From Gammaproteobacteria bacterium (GTDB taxonomy: Bacteria; Pseudomonadota; Gammaproteobacteria; SZUA-140), in NCBI GenBank assembly GCA_026994735.1, contig JALWQD010000184.1, positions 1 to 5,904 of the forward strand: 5,904 nucleotides of DNA, read 5' to 3'. Below the pieces are notes generated by a model. The model was not told the DNA's origin. It searched no databases and was given only the letters and a program-made list of their open reading frames with translations. A program made the position numbers and the translations under genes. Within the stretch, counting starts at the first letter, position 1; every line of letters begins with the position of its first letter. Below are positions 5,245 through 5,904 of this stretch, one piece after another.

Positions 5245-5259
5245 CTGTAGACGCTACAG
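5245..5259. repeat. Perfect 6-3-6 inverted repeat upstream of the methyltransferase-like gene
   Basis: CTGTAG-ACG-CTACAG is a perfect 15-bp interrupted palindrome ending 33 bp before ATG 5293. It sits just after the only plus-strand -10-like hexamer (TAGAAT at 5236), which suits an operator or a short hairpin at the 5' end of the mRNA. The half-site differs from that of the palindrome upstream of yhfA. Confidence 0.5.
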
Positions 5260-5292
5260 AACCCATAATGACCGCTGGAAGGAGATGGCGCT

Positions 5293-5904
5293 ATGAGCCG
5301 CAACGAAGCACAATTCAACATGATCGAGCAACAGGTTCGGCCCTGGGAAGTCCTGGATCAGGATACGCTGGATTTGCTCGGTCGATTGCCACGTGCAGAC
5401 TTTGTCCCGGAAGGTTACCACGAGCTGGCCTATGCCGATATGGAAATTCCTCTTGGCCAGGGCGAGCATATGATGCGGCCGATACTTGAAGGCCGGTTGT
5501 TACAAGCCCTGGATTTACATGCGACTGACAAGGGCCTGGAAATTGGTACCGGTAGCGGCTATCTGTCGGCCCTGATGGCGAGTTGTATCCAGCAATTGAC
5601 CAGTGTCGAGATCCATAGATCATTAAGCGAGAAGGCGGGCCAGCGCTTGCACGCCCAGGCGATTACCAATGTGTCACTGGTGGTTGGCGATGCTGCTCAG
5701 GGTTGGGGCGATGGGAAGGAGCTTTATGATGTTATAGCTGTCACAGGTAGCTTGCCGGTGATGCCGGAAGCGTTGCCAAAACTGCTCAACAGGGGCGGGC
5801 GCCTTTTTGCTATTGTTGGCCAGTCGCCGATCATGGAGGCGGTTCTCATAACACGTGTAGCCGATGCTGACTGGCAGCAGGAAACTCTTTTTGAGACAGA
5901 CTTG
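5293..5904 (+). CDS. Protein-L-isoaspartate methyltransferase-like protein, 3'-truncated
   Basis: This open frame runs 204 codons to the window end; relatives are about 220 aa, so only a short tail is missing. AAGGAG lies eight bases before ATG 5293. The protein has the Pcm layout: an N-terminal helical part (FNMIEQQVRPWEVLD, then LPRADFVPE), the S-adenosylmethionine site LEIGTGSGYLSA (82-93), SVEIH, the GDAAQGW motif, YDVIAVTGS and NRGGRLFAIVG. True Pcm enzymes repair isoaspartyl residues and carry a TIS(Q/A)P loop with a catalytic Ser; here the aligned segment GEHMMRP (57-63) has Met61 instead. It therefore belongs to a divergent Pcm-like group, which I recall often lying upstream of rhodanese-like and tolC genes in proteobacteria. 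Methyltransferase activity is likely; isoaspartate repair is doubtful. A divergent promoter region is shared with coq7. Confidence 0.9.
   Translation, partial: MSRNEAQFNMIEQQVRPWEVLDQDTLDLLGRLPRADFVPEGYHELAYADMEIPLGQGEHMMRPILEGRLLQALDLHATDKGLEIGTGSGYLSALMASCIQQLTSVEIHRSLSEKAGQRLHAQAITNVSLVVGDAAQGWGDGKELYDVIAVTGSLPVMPEALPKLLNRGGRLFAIVGQSPIMEAVLITRVADADWQQETLFETDL

Noticed and set aside
5285..5296. ATGGCGCTATGA mini-frame overlapping the methyltransferase ATG
   Set aside because: It is a three-codon frame two bases or fewer from the Shine-Dalgarno end, likely chance.
5142..5489. 115-codon plus-strand frame and the minus-strand frames over 5254-5623
   Set aside because: They overlap the methyltransferase-like gene, which is better supported by its motifs and ribosome site but runs off the window end.

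Overview
The window looks like a core chromosomal segment of a gammaproteobacterium. The strongest clues are a Crp/Vfr-type regulator that matches the Pseudomonas Vfr and Escherichia coli CRP sequences closely in both the cAMP pocket and the helix-turn-helix, and the local gene order crp / yhfA (OsmC family) / speD / coq7. From memory, Pseudomonas aeruginosa has a vfr-osmC-speD-coq7 cluster and E. coli has crp next to yhfA. Genus cannot be fixed from the sequence alone. There is no sign of mobile elements, CRISPR, tRNA or rRNA.

Layout. Positions 2-520 (+) hold the 3' part of an unrecognised protein with a metzincin-like zinc-protease motif. It converges on a minus-strand gene (533-1639) encoding two degenerate cyclic-nucleotide-binding-like domains followed by a rhodanese domain. 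Upstream of that gene, on the same strand, is crp (1854-2492). A 238-bp divergent intergenic region (2493-2730) separates crp from a plus-strand run of three genes: yhfA (2731-3156), a small VOC/glyoxalase-fold protein (3227-3649) and speD (3646-4461). speD converges on minus-strand coq7 (4474-5118). After a second divergent intergenic region (5119-5292), a protein-L-isoaspartate-methyltransferase-like gene starts at 5293 and runs off the window.

Function. The genes are mostly housekeeping: global cAMP-type regulation (crp), a predicted thiol peroxidase-like protein (yhfA), the aminopropyl-donor step of spermidine synthesis (speD) and the last hydroxylation of ubiquinone synthesis (coq7). The cluster seems conserved by ancestry rather than by one shared pathway. 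The least ordinary insertion into this conserved block is the VOC gene, which overlaps speD by ATGA.

Most interesting signals. Long G homopolymers sit directly in front of two start codons in the same operon: G8 before yhfA and G10 before speD. The G10 tract also encodes the C-terminus of the VOC protein, and gaining one G (or losing two) would fuse VOC and SpeD in frame. The yhfA Shine-Dalgarno is too far from the conserved ATG and lies in a short perfect hairpin. The methyltransferase-like protein lacks the catalytic-loop Ser of true Pcm enzymes. I found no convincing entirely new multi-gene system; the poly-G/overlap arrangement is the best candidate for undescribed regulation.
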